DNA of 6,561 bases, from contig CAIVHJ010000036.1 in the NCBI GenBank assembly GCA_903905665.1, positions 1-6,561 of the forward strand, in the 5' to 3' direction. The notes under the pieces are model-generated. The model saw only the letters and a list, made by a program, of their open reading frames with translations, did not search any database and was not told where the DNA came from. Below are positions 1-5,606 of this stretch, piece after piece (position 1 is the stretch's first letter; each line of letters starts with the position of its first letter). The position numbers and the translations under genes are program-made. This stretch comes from an uncultured Phycisphaerales bacterium (GTDB lineage: Bacteria > Planctomycetota > Phycisphaerae > UBA1845 > CAIVHJ01).

Positions 1-94
1 AGAATAGGGACAAAGTCGAGAAAATTCCACCTATGACCATCCAACAAAGTTATCGGACGTCACTATCAATATTATAGACCACATAACCTTCTGA

Positions 95-2548
95 TTACTT
101 GGTAATTCGACTCTTCGCAGATTTTTTCGCCTTTTTGCTAGTTCCGAGGAGAACTCCCCTATCTCCGTGTGCATTAAAGACATACCGCAACGCCTGTCGA
201 ATATCGGAAACGGGGATGAATTTGACTCTCTTCTTTACTTCGGCAGGTATTTCGATCAAATCTTTTTGATTTCGAGCAGGAATCAGGATTTTCCGAATGC
301 CGGCGCGATAACCTGCTAAAACCTTTTCCTTAACGCCGCCAACGGGAAGAATCAAACCCCGCAACGTGATCTCGCCCGTCATGGCAAGATCGTGCGACAC
401 GGGACGATCCGTAAGTATTGACAGCATAGCGATTAACATCGCCACACCCGCCGACGGACCATCCTTGGGAATGGCCCCGGCGGGCACGTGGATATGCAAG
501 TCTAGTGATCCCAAAGACTTATCGGTGATACCCCAGTCTTCGGAATGACTGCGGATCAGCGAAAAACCAGCATGCGCGGATTCTTTCATGACGTCGCCGA
601 CCTGACCGGTCAAAATCAGATTGCCATTTCCGGGCATTTTTGTGGCTTCGACGAAGAGAATTTCACCTCCTGTTGGGGTAAAAGCGAGCGCCGTTACGAC
701 CCCCGGCATAGAGGTCCGCTGAGCCACTTCCGACTCAAAGCGAACCGGTCCGAGATATTGGTGCACATCCTTGGCGTGGATGACAAATTTTCGTTTGCTC
801 CCGGCGGCATAAAGGGCGGCACAGGCACGACAAATTGAACCGATTTCGCGCTCAAGATTACGCACGCCAGCCTCGCGGGTGTAACTGGAAATGATGAGGT
901 CCAGCGCGTCGTCGGCGAATGCCAGGATTTTGCGTGTCAAACCGTTTTCGTCGATTTGGCGCGGGATGAGATAGGCTTTTGCGATAGCGAGTTTTTCGCC
1001 GTGAGTGTAGCCGCTGAGTTCGAGCACTTCCATGCGGTCACGGAGTGCGATGGGGATGGGGTCCATGTAGTTGGCAGTGGTGATGAACAGAACCTTCGAA
1101 AGATCAAACGGAACGGATAAATAATGGTCTGTGAACGTATCGTTTTGCTGCGGATCGAGGACTTCGAGAAGGGCGGAAGCGGGGTCGCCGCGGAAATCGT
1201 TGCCGATCTTGTCCACCTCATCGAGCATGAAAACGGGGTTGTTGGATTTGGCTTTTTTGATTTCCTGAATGATGCGTCCCGGCATGGAACCGATGTAGGT
1301 TCGGCGGTGGCCGCGGATGTCGGCTTCGTCACGAACCCCGCCGACGGACATGCGGATGAAATTGCGGCCCATGGCGCGGGCGATGCTTCTGCCGAGGGAG
1401 GTTTTTCCGGTACCGGGAGGGCCGACAAAGCAGAGGATCGGTCCTTTTCCGGTGGGTTTGAGTTTTCGCACGGCGAGGAATTCGAGAATCCGGCGTTTGA
1501 CTTTGGCGAGGCCGTAGTGATCCTCGTCGAGGATTTTTTTGGCTTTTCGAATATCCAGCCGGTCGTCGGTGTGGATGCTCCAGGGGAGTTCGCACAACCA
1601 TTCGATGTAATCGTGAGCGACGGAGTATTCGGGGGAACCCTGTGAGATGTTGTTGAGGCGTTCGAGTTCGTGGATGGCTTCGGTTTCGACGGGTGCGGGC
1701 ATTTTGGCCTGTTTGATTTTGAGTTCGAGTTTTTGGATTTCGCCGCTGCGGGATTCGTCCTGTCCGAGTTCGGTGCGGATGGCTTTGAGTTGTTCGCGCA
1801 GATAGTATTCGCGCTGGTGTTCGTCGATCTGGTCGCGAACGCGGGACTGGAGTTTGTCGGAGAGTTCGAGGACTTCGAGATGGGAGCGGAGGGCGGCATC
1901 GACTTTGATGAGTCGGCCCTTGACGTCGAAGGTTTCGAGCAATTCCTGCCGGTGGATCAAACCGAGCGAGATATTGGCGGCGAGGAAATCGGCGAGTTTT
2001 CCGGGTTCCTCGATGTTGTTGAGGATCATCTGGGCTTCATCGGGAACGTTGGGGGAATGTTCGATGACCTTGGCGGCGACGTCGCGGATGTCGTGCATGA
2101 GGGCGTTGATTTCGGGGGTGATTTCCGGGGAGTCGAAGGCGGCGTGGATTTTTGCCTTCCAGAACGGCTGGGATTGCGTGAGTTCCTCGATGCCCACTCT
2201 GCACACGCCGTGAAGGATGATGCTGTCGGTGTTGTCGGGCATCTTGAGCATTTTGAGGACCCGACAGACGGTGCCGATCCGATAGATGTCGTTGATTTGG
2301 GGGTCTTCGATGCGGTCGTTGCGCTGGGCGACGACGGCGATCAGTTTGTCGCCGATGAGGACGGCATCGAGCAGACGCTGCGATTTTTCGCGTGCGACGG
2401 TGAGGGGGACGATCGTGCCCGGAAACGCGACCATGTTTTTGACCGGCAGCAGAGGAACTTCGTCAGGCATTTTTGCCTGATCGTCCGGTGACGAAGGAAG
2501 ATAAGGATGGGAACCACCGGTCAGGTCGGGTGCGGAATCATCAGCCAT
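95..2548 (-). CDS. lon: ATP-dependent protease Lon (LonA type)
   Basis: Complete 817-residue Lon, a cytoplasmic hexameric AAA+ serine protease that unfolds and degrades damaged and short-lived regulatory proteins. Seen in order: LON substrate-binding domain (about 31-215, opening VPLLPVKNMVAFPG), a helical/coiled-coil linker with EYYLREQLKAI (248-257), Walker A GPPGTGKT (376-383), pore-loop region HRRTYIGSMPGR (Y418), Walker B MLDEVDK (441-447), sensor 1 FITTAN (488-493), sensor 2 GVRNLER (561-567), then the protease domain from about 600. The catalytic dyad is S699 in PKDGPSAG and K742, 43 residues apart as in E. coli Lon (S679/K722); H685, H687, T724 and E726 match other active-site positions at the same offset. 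Slightly longer than E. coli Lon (784) because of an acidic/polar N-terminal extension and a Lys-rich tail (805-817). The ATG at 2548 has a Shine-Dalgarno. Codon use shifts within the gene near position 890. Identification is secure. Confidence 0.98.
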   Translation of the reverse strand: MADDSAPDLTGGSHPYLPSSPDDQAKMPDEVPLLPVKNMVAFPGTIVPLTVAREKSQRLLDAVLIGDKLIAVVAQRNDRIEDPQINDIYRIGTVCRVLKMLKMPDNTDSIILHGVCRVGIEELTQSQPFWKAKIHAAFDSPEITPEINALMHDIRDVAAKVIEHSPNVPDEAQMILNNIEEPGKLADFLAANISLGLIHRQELLETFDVKGRLIKVDAALRSHLEVLELSDKLQSRVRDQIDEHQREYYLREQLKAIRTELGQDESRSGEIQKLELKIKQAKMPAPVETEAIHELERLNNISQGSPEYSVAHDYIEWLCELPWSIHTDDRLDIRKAKKILDEDHYGLAKVKRRILEFLAVRKLKPTGKGPILCFVGPPGTGKTSLGRSIARAMGRNFIRMSVGGVRDEADIRGHRRTYIGSMPGRIIQEIKKAKSNNPVFMLDEVDKIGNDFRGDPASALLEVLDPQQNDTFTDHYLSVPFDLSKVLFITTANYMDPIPIALRDRMEVLELSGYTHGEKLAIAKAYLIPRQIDENGLTRKILAFADDALDLIISSYTREAGVRNLEREIGSICRACAALYAAGSKRKFVIHAKDVHQYLGPVRFESEVAQRTSMPGVVTALAFTPTGGEILFVEATKMPGNGNLILTGQVGDVMKESAHAGFSLIRSHSEDWGITDKSLGSLDLHIHVPAGAIPKDGPSAGVAMLIAMLSILTDRPVSHDLAMTGEITLRGLILPVGGVKEKVLAGYRAGIRKILIPARNQKDLIEIPAEVKKRVKFIPVSDIRQALRYVFNAHGDRGVLLGTSKKAKKSAKSRITK

Positions 2549-2557
2549 AAGAAAAAT

Positions 2558-2561
2558 CCTC
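2558..2561 (-). promoter_or_regulatory. Shine-Dalgarno of lon
   Basis: On the minus strand GAGG lies nine bases before the ATG at 2548. The spacing is normal, which supports this start for lon. I could not identify a convincing -35/-10 pair or a CIRCE element (TTAGCACTC-N9-GAGTGCTAA) upstream. Confidence 0.7.
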
Positions 2562-2592
2562 GTCGTTATTACGAATGCGTCATTTCAAAAAC

Positions 2593-2610
2593 CACCACGC
2601 ATGCGTGGTG
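2593..2610. repeat. Perfect 18-bp palindrome in the lon leader
   Basis: CACCACGCATGCGTGGTG equals its own reverse complement, and symmetry stops at the next base on both sides. It lies 44 bases upstream of the lon start. Read on the lon strand it can form a 7-bp GC-rich stem with a CATG loop, followed by GTTTTTG, so a weak terminator or attenuator ahead of lon is possible. It could equally be a dyad operator or a REP-like dispersed element. The palindrome is certain; its role is not. Confidence 0.6.
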
Positions 2611-2689
2611 CTATAAAAATTTCGGGCGCAGCGCGATTCCTATACAGGCCATCAAGATATCCGAGATCGGACTGGGGGGAAAGCACCAA

Positions 2690-2717
2690 CAGCCGACAGC
2701 CGGTAGCCAGCAGCGGG
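2690..2717. repeat. Heptamer tandem repeat, family A (CAGCCGR, 4 units)
   Basis: Four consecutive 7-bp units: CAGCCGA, CAGCCGG, TAGCCAG and CAGCGGG. They lie in the non-coding gap between lon and the zinc-ribbon gene, just before the first nonamer block. No coding frame or RNA fold was recognised here. Confidence 0.65.
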
Positions 2718-2741
2718 AAGCAAAACAGGGAAAAAGACTTT

Positions 2742-3011
2742 ACCACAGAGAGCACAGAGGGCACAGGGAAATTGAAAATTGAGAATGGAAAATTGAAAAT
2801 TGAAGATGGGATAAGAGTCTACCGCAGAGGACGCGGAGGACGCAGAGGAAAAGTGAAAACGGAGAAAGGTTTTACCACGGAGAGCACAGAGGAATGAAGA
2901 ATTGAAAATGGGAAATTGAAAATGAATTCAACCGCAGAGATCGCAGAGCACGCAGAGGAAAATTAAAGATGGGAGATGGGATTCACAGCAGAGGGGGCGG
3001 AGGTCGCGGAG
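2742..3011. repeat. Interspersed 27-bp blocks of a 9-bp repeat (NNCRCAGAG)
   Basis: Five blocks start at 2742, 2821, 2874, 2931 and 2985. Each is normally three adjacent nonamers of the form NNCRCAGAG (the block at 2874 has two), usually beginning ACCRCAGAG and followed by an A-rich run. Blocks two to five start 53, 57 and 54 bases apart, separated by 26-39 bases of A/G-rich heptamer repeats. A sixth block lies at 4663-4689. I know similar CCACAGAG-type repeats from intergenic regions of planctomycetes and other environmental bacteria, but their function is unknown to me. The gap 2549-3194 contains no convincing gene. Confidence 0.8.
2768..2979. repeat. Heptamer tandem repeats, family B (AAAATTG / ARRATGG), between the nonamer blocks
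   Basis: Seven-base units fill the spaces between the CRCAGAG blocks: six units at 2768-2809, three at 2849-2869, four at 2898-2925 and three at 2959-2979. In the first run the order is AAATTG-type, AAAATTG, then ARRATGG, repeated twice, giving a 21-bp super-unit. The units drift (AAAACGG, GAGATGG) but keep the 7-bp register and the G ending. The plus strand is almost all A and G plus TT. Confidence 0.7.
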
Positions 3012-3019
3012 AAAAATTC

Positions 3020-3063
3020 AAGAGGAGGAAGAGAAAAGTAAAAAAGAGAAAAAGGGGGAAAAG
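3020..3063. repeat. Polypurine tract
   Basis: Forty-three of 44 plus-strand bases are A or G, the exception being T3039. It directly follows the last nonamer block and extends the purine strand bias of the gap. Such tracts can form triplex structures in principle; nothing here shows that it does. Confidence 0.6.
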
Positions 3064-3127
3064 CGGTTAGTAGGGTTCGAGCGCGGGTTGGGACATCCGC
3101 CAAACGGCAAGCCGAGTCGAGGGCGGG

Positions 3128-3162
3128 TTATAGGTATCAGGTGATGGGTTTTAGGTGATAGG
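3128..3162. repeat. Heptamer tandem repeat, family C (TNNNRGG, 5 units)
   Basis: Five consecutive 7-bp units ending in RGG: TTATAGG, TATCAGG, TGATGGG, TTTTAGG and TGATAGG. They lie 33 bases beyond the 3' end of the zinc-ribbon gene, so they would be in its transcribed trailer. There is no obvious hairpin-plus-U-run terminator in this stretch. Confidence 0.65.
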
Positions 3163-3194
3163 GATCAAAGAGGCTGAGAGTTGGTGGCGGGCGG

Positions 3195-3770
3195 TCAAGC
3201 GTTGCCAAGTTCCTGAGGAGTAAAAGGATGGCCACATTCCGGGCATCTCATTGTGGTATTGCCGATCAGCGAATAACCACAGTGGGGGCATAATGTGCCA
3301 TCCTGGATGAGCACATCAAAACCCATCCACTTCAAGACGTACCAAACTACTATCCCCAAAACCCCAAACAACAAAAAACCAATTGGAAGACTCACCCACA
3401 CCCACAATTTGGCATGATTACTCGGAAATTTGGCGAGGAAAGCCAGGCCGTAAAGGCTGAGGAAACCTGTTCCATAAAATAATCCACAAATGAACGAACG
3501 AGCGGGACTGAATATTTGACCCCGACCCAGGAAAAAATTGATCAGCGGAATGCACAATAATCCGATGGCATAAACCATCAGGACCAAAGCGGTCTTCAGT
3601 GCTGTCGGCAGAGTTTTTTCAAAACTCAAAATGACGACAATGCCTACTGCTATTAGAAAAACGTTTGCCACACTTAGGATCAGGCTGTAGGCGCCCAACT
3701 TCCAGATTGGGGGCTGTTTTCTGGGAGATACCACAAGCGTTCTTTTGGCCATAAACACCTGCCGGGCCAT
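3195..3770 (-). CDS. Four-helix membrane protein with C-terminal zinc ribbon, function unknown
   Basis: A 191-residue protein that I do not recognise as a named family. After a basic N-terminus (1-24) there are four hydrophobic segments at about 27-49, 58-80, 92-113 and 123-146, so it should sit in the cytoplasmic membrane. The C-terminus carries a CxxC pair at C161/C164 and another at C176/C179 (CPHCGYSLIG ... RCPECG), a classic four-cysteine zinc ribbon. Basic residues near both ends suggest that both are cytoplasmic. Ribbons of this style are frequent at the ends of planctomycete membrane proteins; ligand and partner are unknown. Two starts are possible: ATG 3770 has no clear ribosome site, while ATG 3752 (MAKRTLVV) has AGG five bases before it. 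The gene starts 15 bases after the stop of the upstream lipoprotein gene, so co-transcription is likely. Confidence 0.85.
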   Translation of the reverse strand: MARQVFMAKRTLVVSPRKQPPIWKLGAYSLILSVANVFLIAVGIVVILSFEKTLPTALKTALVLMVYAIGLLCIPLINFFLGRGQIFSPARSFICGLFYGTGFLSLYGLAFLAKFPSNHAKLWVWVSLPIGFLLFGVLGIVVWYVLKWMGFDVLIQDGTLCPHCGYSLIGNTTMRCPECGHPFTPQELGNA

Positions 3771-3785
3771 CTGAGGGTGTTGGGA

Positions 3786-4487
3786 TCAATCTGGAAAATC
3801 ACCGGTCGCCATACTGCCCCATCCGCCCAATGTCCAGTAGAGAAGCGAGACCTGCTGATCCGTGGAAATCGAGATTAGAATTTTTTCTCCGGTTTTGGAC
3901 ACCTTACGATCGGCGCGGGTCAGTGCCGGAAAAATCTTTACATCAATCGTGTCCTGATAATCGTATGGTTCGTGGTCAAAGTCGCCCCTCTGTCGAATCT
4001 GGTCAAGGAGGTCGTCCACCCGTGCCTCGTTTCCAAAGTCACGACATATTGAAGATATGGGATCTAACCACGATATTCCGGTAGAAATATCTTTCCGTGG
4101 TTTTTCGGCACCTTTGATTTCGCCCAGCTTGCGAAGCGACATTTCATAAACCACACATTTTTGATTATGAAACATTAACCACAGGTCGGGAAATTCCATA
4201 TCACAATAGTAATACTTTGCCAAGACGATCCCATCAGGATCGGTGCGAATCTTGATAAGTTCGATCCCGTTTAAGTTGTCCTTGTGCGTGACCAATTCGT
4301 AATTCCGGGTTGTACCAGAAGTGTGGGTTTTCGCCTCCTGGGGAACGGCGACGGTGATTGAAAGGTCCGCGTCAAGTTTTATGGAATCGTAACAGGGACG
4401 CAAGGGGAACGTCGCGCAGCCTCCGCCGGTTAAACATACCAATCCACCAATCAAGATGATCGTTTGTCGGCGTTTGTCATTGATCAT
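3786..4487 (-). CDS. Putative secreted lipoprotein, function unknown
   Basis: A 233-residue protein with no family I recognise. From the ATG at 4487 the N-terminus has a charged region (NDKRR), a hydrophobic stretch (about 9-20) and then TGGGC at 20-24, resembling a lipoprotein signal with C24 as the lipidated cysteine. The box is imperfect because -3 is Gly instead of Leu. The mature part is mixed and mostly soluble, with several further cysteines (C32, C95, C111, C148), a segment rich in Tyr and other aromatics (YYYCDMEFPDLWLMF, 92-106) and beta-type strands near the end. An in-frame TTG at 4535 would lengthen it by 16 residues, but it would bury the signal sequence and has a poorly spaced ribosome site, so I prefer 4487. 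The gene is followed after 15 bases by the zinc-ribbon membrane protein and is flanked upstream by repeats. Confidence 0.75.
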   Translation of the reverse strand: MINDKRRQTIILIGGLVCLTGGGCATFPLRPCYDSIKLDADLSITVAVPQEAKTHTSGTTRNYELVTHKDNLNGIELIKIRTDPDGIVLAKYYYCDMEFPDLWLMFHNQKCVVYEMSLRKLGEIKGAEKPRKDISTGISWLDPISSICRDFGNEARVDDLLDQIRQRGDFDHEPYDYQDTIDVKIFPALTRADRKVSKTGEKILISISTDQQVSLLYWTLGGWGSMATGDFPD

Positions 4488-4622
4488 GGTCGATTTCTTA
4501 AAAAAGATTGGAATCCTGCCAATAGAATAACGCAAACACAGGAAGTCCTCAACGACATCCCCAATGATGGTGGACGAAGATCAAAAAGAAACACGAGTCG
4601 GGAAGAAGGACGAAGGGAGAAC

Positions 4623-4650
4623 GGATTTCGGATTTCGGAATGCGGAACTG
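4623..4650. repeat. Heptamer tandem repeat, family D (GGAWTNC), first run
   Basis: Four 7-bp units: GGATTTC twice, then GGAATGC and GGAACTG. The run sits 12 bases before a nonamer block in the gap upstream of the lipoprotein gene (4488-4764). No gene is supported in that gap. Confidence 0.65.
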
Positions 4651-4662
4651 GGAAAAGATTTT

Positions 4663-4689
4663 ACCGCAGAGATCGCTGAGGACGCCGAG
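4663..4689. repeat. Sixth NNCRCAGAG nonamer block
   Basis: Three nonamers (ACCGCAGAG, ATCGCTGAG, GACGCCGAG) in the same orientation as the five blocks at 2742-3011. It is preceded by TTTT, like the first and third of those blocks. With those blocks it brackets the two-gene unknown unit. Confidence 0.7.
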
Positions 4690-4719
4690 AGAAGGGAAAA
4701 TGAATGCAGAAGCGGGGAG

Positions 4720-4754
4720 GGAATCTGGAATTCGGAATGCTGATTGCGGAATGA
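4720..4754. repeat. Heptamer tandem repeat, family D (GGAATNC), second run
   Basis: Five 7-bp units, GGAATCT, GGAATTC, GGAATGC, TGATTGC and GGAATGA, just beyond the 3' end of hsp20. It shares its consensus with the run at 4623-4650, and the nonamer block lies between the two. Confidence 0.65.
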
Positions 4755-4764
4755 AGACGAAAAA

Positions 4765-5226
4765 TCAATCGGAGGGGGATTTGGCGAGGATGATCCAGAG
4801 GTAACCGTGTTGGGAGGTCACCTGAATCTGATCGGGATCGAAGGGGCCGGGAAGTTCGACTTCGCGGCGGAAGTTGCCGGTGTCGATTTCCATCAGATGC
4901 ACAGTACAGTTGGCGGACGGATCCAAGCGGAGTTGAGGGCGATCGGTCGGCTGAACTTCGGGCGGAAGTTGAGGGGATAAGCGACGGCCGTTGATGACAA
5001 TTCGATCCCCGTCGGGATGGACGTTGATATCTTCACCCTGAGTACCCGCCAATTCGGCACAGATGACATAGTGGTCCTGAGTTTCGAAAAGATTGAGCGA
5101 AGGAATCCAGTTGCCGCCGGTGGAGAATTGATAAAACGGACGACTCTTCATGTCGTCCAGCAAATATCCGATGGAAGAACCCCACATCTCGAAAGTGTCC
5201 TCAGTCGTATTGAAATGACGATTCAT
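4765..5226 (-). CDS. Small heat-shock protein, Hsp20 / alpha-crystallin family
   Basis: A 153-residue ATP-independent holdase chaperone that would bind unfolding proteins in the cytoplasm. A short N-terminal region (1-38) precedes the alpha-crystallin domain, about 40-148: WIPSLNLFETQDHYVICAEL starts it, DRIVINGRR (74-82) is a core strand, and FRREVELPGPFDPDQIQV (119-136) with GYLWIILAK (141-149) matches the family's LPG..D...I and GVLxIxxPK signatures. The protein ends at LAKSPSD, so the usual C-terminal I-x-I/V tail used for oligomer assembly is absent. The loop before the LPG strand is proline-rich and lacks the common R-x-YGSF pattern. Start: an in-frame ATG at 5295 would add 23 residues, but GGAGG with ideal spacing precedes the ATG at 5226, so I use that. 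Lon lies further along on the same strand; both are quality-control genes. Confidence 0.92.
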   Translation of the reverse strand: MNRHFNTTEDTFEMWGSSIGYLLDDMKSRPFYQFSTGGNWIPSLNLFETQDHYVICAELAGTQGEDINVHPDGDRIVINGRRLSPQLPPEVQPTDRPQLRLDPSANCTVHLMEIDTGNFRREVELPGPFDPDQIQVTSQHGYLWIILAKSPSD

Positions 5227-5234
5227 TGGTCGGT

Positions 5235-5239
5235 CCTCC
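5235..5239 (-). promoter_or_regulatory. Shine-Dalgarno that decides the hsp20 start
   Basis: GGAGG on the minus strand, eight bases before the ATG at 5226. The longer in-frame start at 5295 has no comparable site, so the shorter protein is preferred. Confidence 0.8.
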
Positions 5240-5309
5240 AAAGTCGCACCGCACAGTAGCGTCGTCACGAATAAAACTGGACGCCAGCAGTCCATTACGA
5301 CTCATGATC

Positions 5310-5329
5310 GGGCACGGCATGCCGTGCCC
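5310..5329. repeat. Perfect 20-bp palindrome upstream of hsp20
   Basis: GGGCACGGCATGCCGTGCCC is its own reverse complement; symmetry ends at the next base. It is centred on GCATGC, like the palindrome in the lon leader. Its right arm is the start of the tandem repeat that follows. I recall GGGCACGGCATGCCGTGCCCCTAC-like elements as dispersed repeats in various bacteria, so a mobile or REP-like element is more likely than a dedicated operator. Confidence 0.65.
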
Positions 5330-5443
5330 CTACAATATCCAAGTCATGCCCTACAACAGTCAAGCCGTGAATCCATAAAACAAGCCCCTACAATAGCCGA
5401 CCCATATCCTGCAGTATCTAAGCCGTGCCCCTACGGTATCCAT
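5321..5443. repeat. Degenerate 21-22 bp tandem repeat (GCCGTGCCCCTACA...)
   Basis: The unit at 5321-5342 and the unit at 5422-5443 agree at 19 of 22 positions. Between them are decayed copies starting at about 5343, 5364, 5384 and 5401 that keep GCCGTG, CCCTACA or TATC pieces. CCCTACA recurs exactly 21 bases apart (5328 and 5349). The array lies in the divergent hsp20/panB intergenic region and is non-coding. Confidence 0.65.
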
Positions 5444-5606
5444 GAAATCCCCACCACGCTGCCAAAGTGAGTGCAAAGAGCAAACCACAACGGAATAGTT
5501 TTATTTACGTTAAACATACCCAAAACCCCCCAATAGGTCAAATCCTGCAACGGATGAAAACTCGCGGATGTGAGGCGAGACTTGCGAGAGTCGGTCTGTT
5601 TTTCGT
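5444..5606. other. panB leader region, no recognisable element
   Basis: Together with the repeats above, this fills the 380-base gap between hsp20 and panB. It has an AT-rich stretch around 5497-5520 that could host a promoter, but no -35/-10 pair is convincing. A possible short leader frame (5554-5616) overlaps the panB start and is discussed under findings. No riboswitch or terminator was recognised. Confidence 0.4.

Noticed and set aside
1670..2491. Long plus-strand open frame (273 codons) rich in Phe, Asp and Gly, opposite lon
   Set aside because: It is the antisense shadow of a gene with strongly biased third positions; the composition is low-complexity and the lon protein on the other strand is canonical. 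The same applies to the frames at 1124-1645 and 937-1899.
2562..2640. Heat-shock or housekeeping promoter for lon (TTGAAA and TAATAA)
   Set aside because: The spacer is only 11 bases, too short for a sigma-70 promoter, and no sigma-32 -10 box or CIRCE element is present.
2507..2897. Short plus-strand frames across the repeat gap
   Set aside because: Their translations are simple products of the repeats (TTESTEGTG-like strings) with no ribosome site or family match.
2742..3011. CRISPR array, because about 27-bp repeats alternate with about 27-bp spacers
   Set aside because: Repeats are degenerate with internal 9-bp structure, spacers are related low-complexity heptamers, and there are no cas genes.
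5278..5294. Hairpin TGGAC-N7-GTCCA followed on the minus strand by GTTTTATT in the hsp20 leader
   Set aside because: A five-bp stem is too weak to call a terminator or thermosensor; it lacks the ROSE or fourU features of heat-shock RNA thermometers.
5227..5295. N-terminal extension of Hsp20 with a signal-like hydrophobic stretch (MDCWRPVLFVTTLLCGA)
   Set aside because: The stretch contains the ideal Shine-Dalgarno for the ATG at 5226, has none of its own, and Hsp20 proteins are cytoplasmic.
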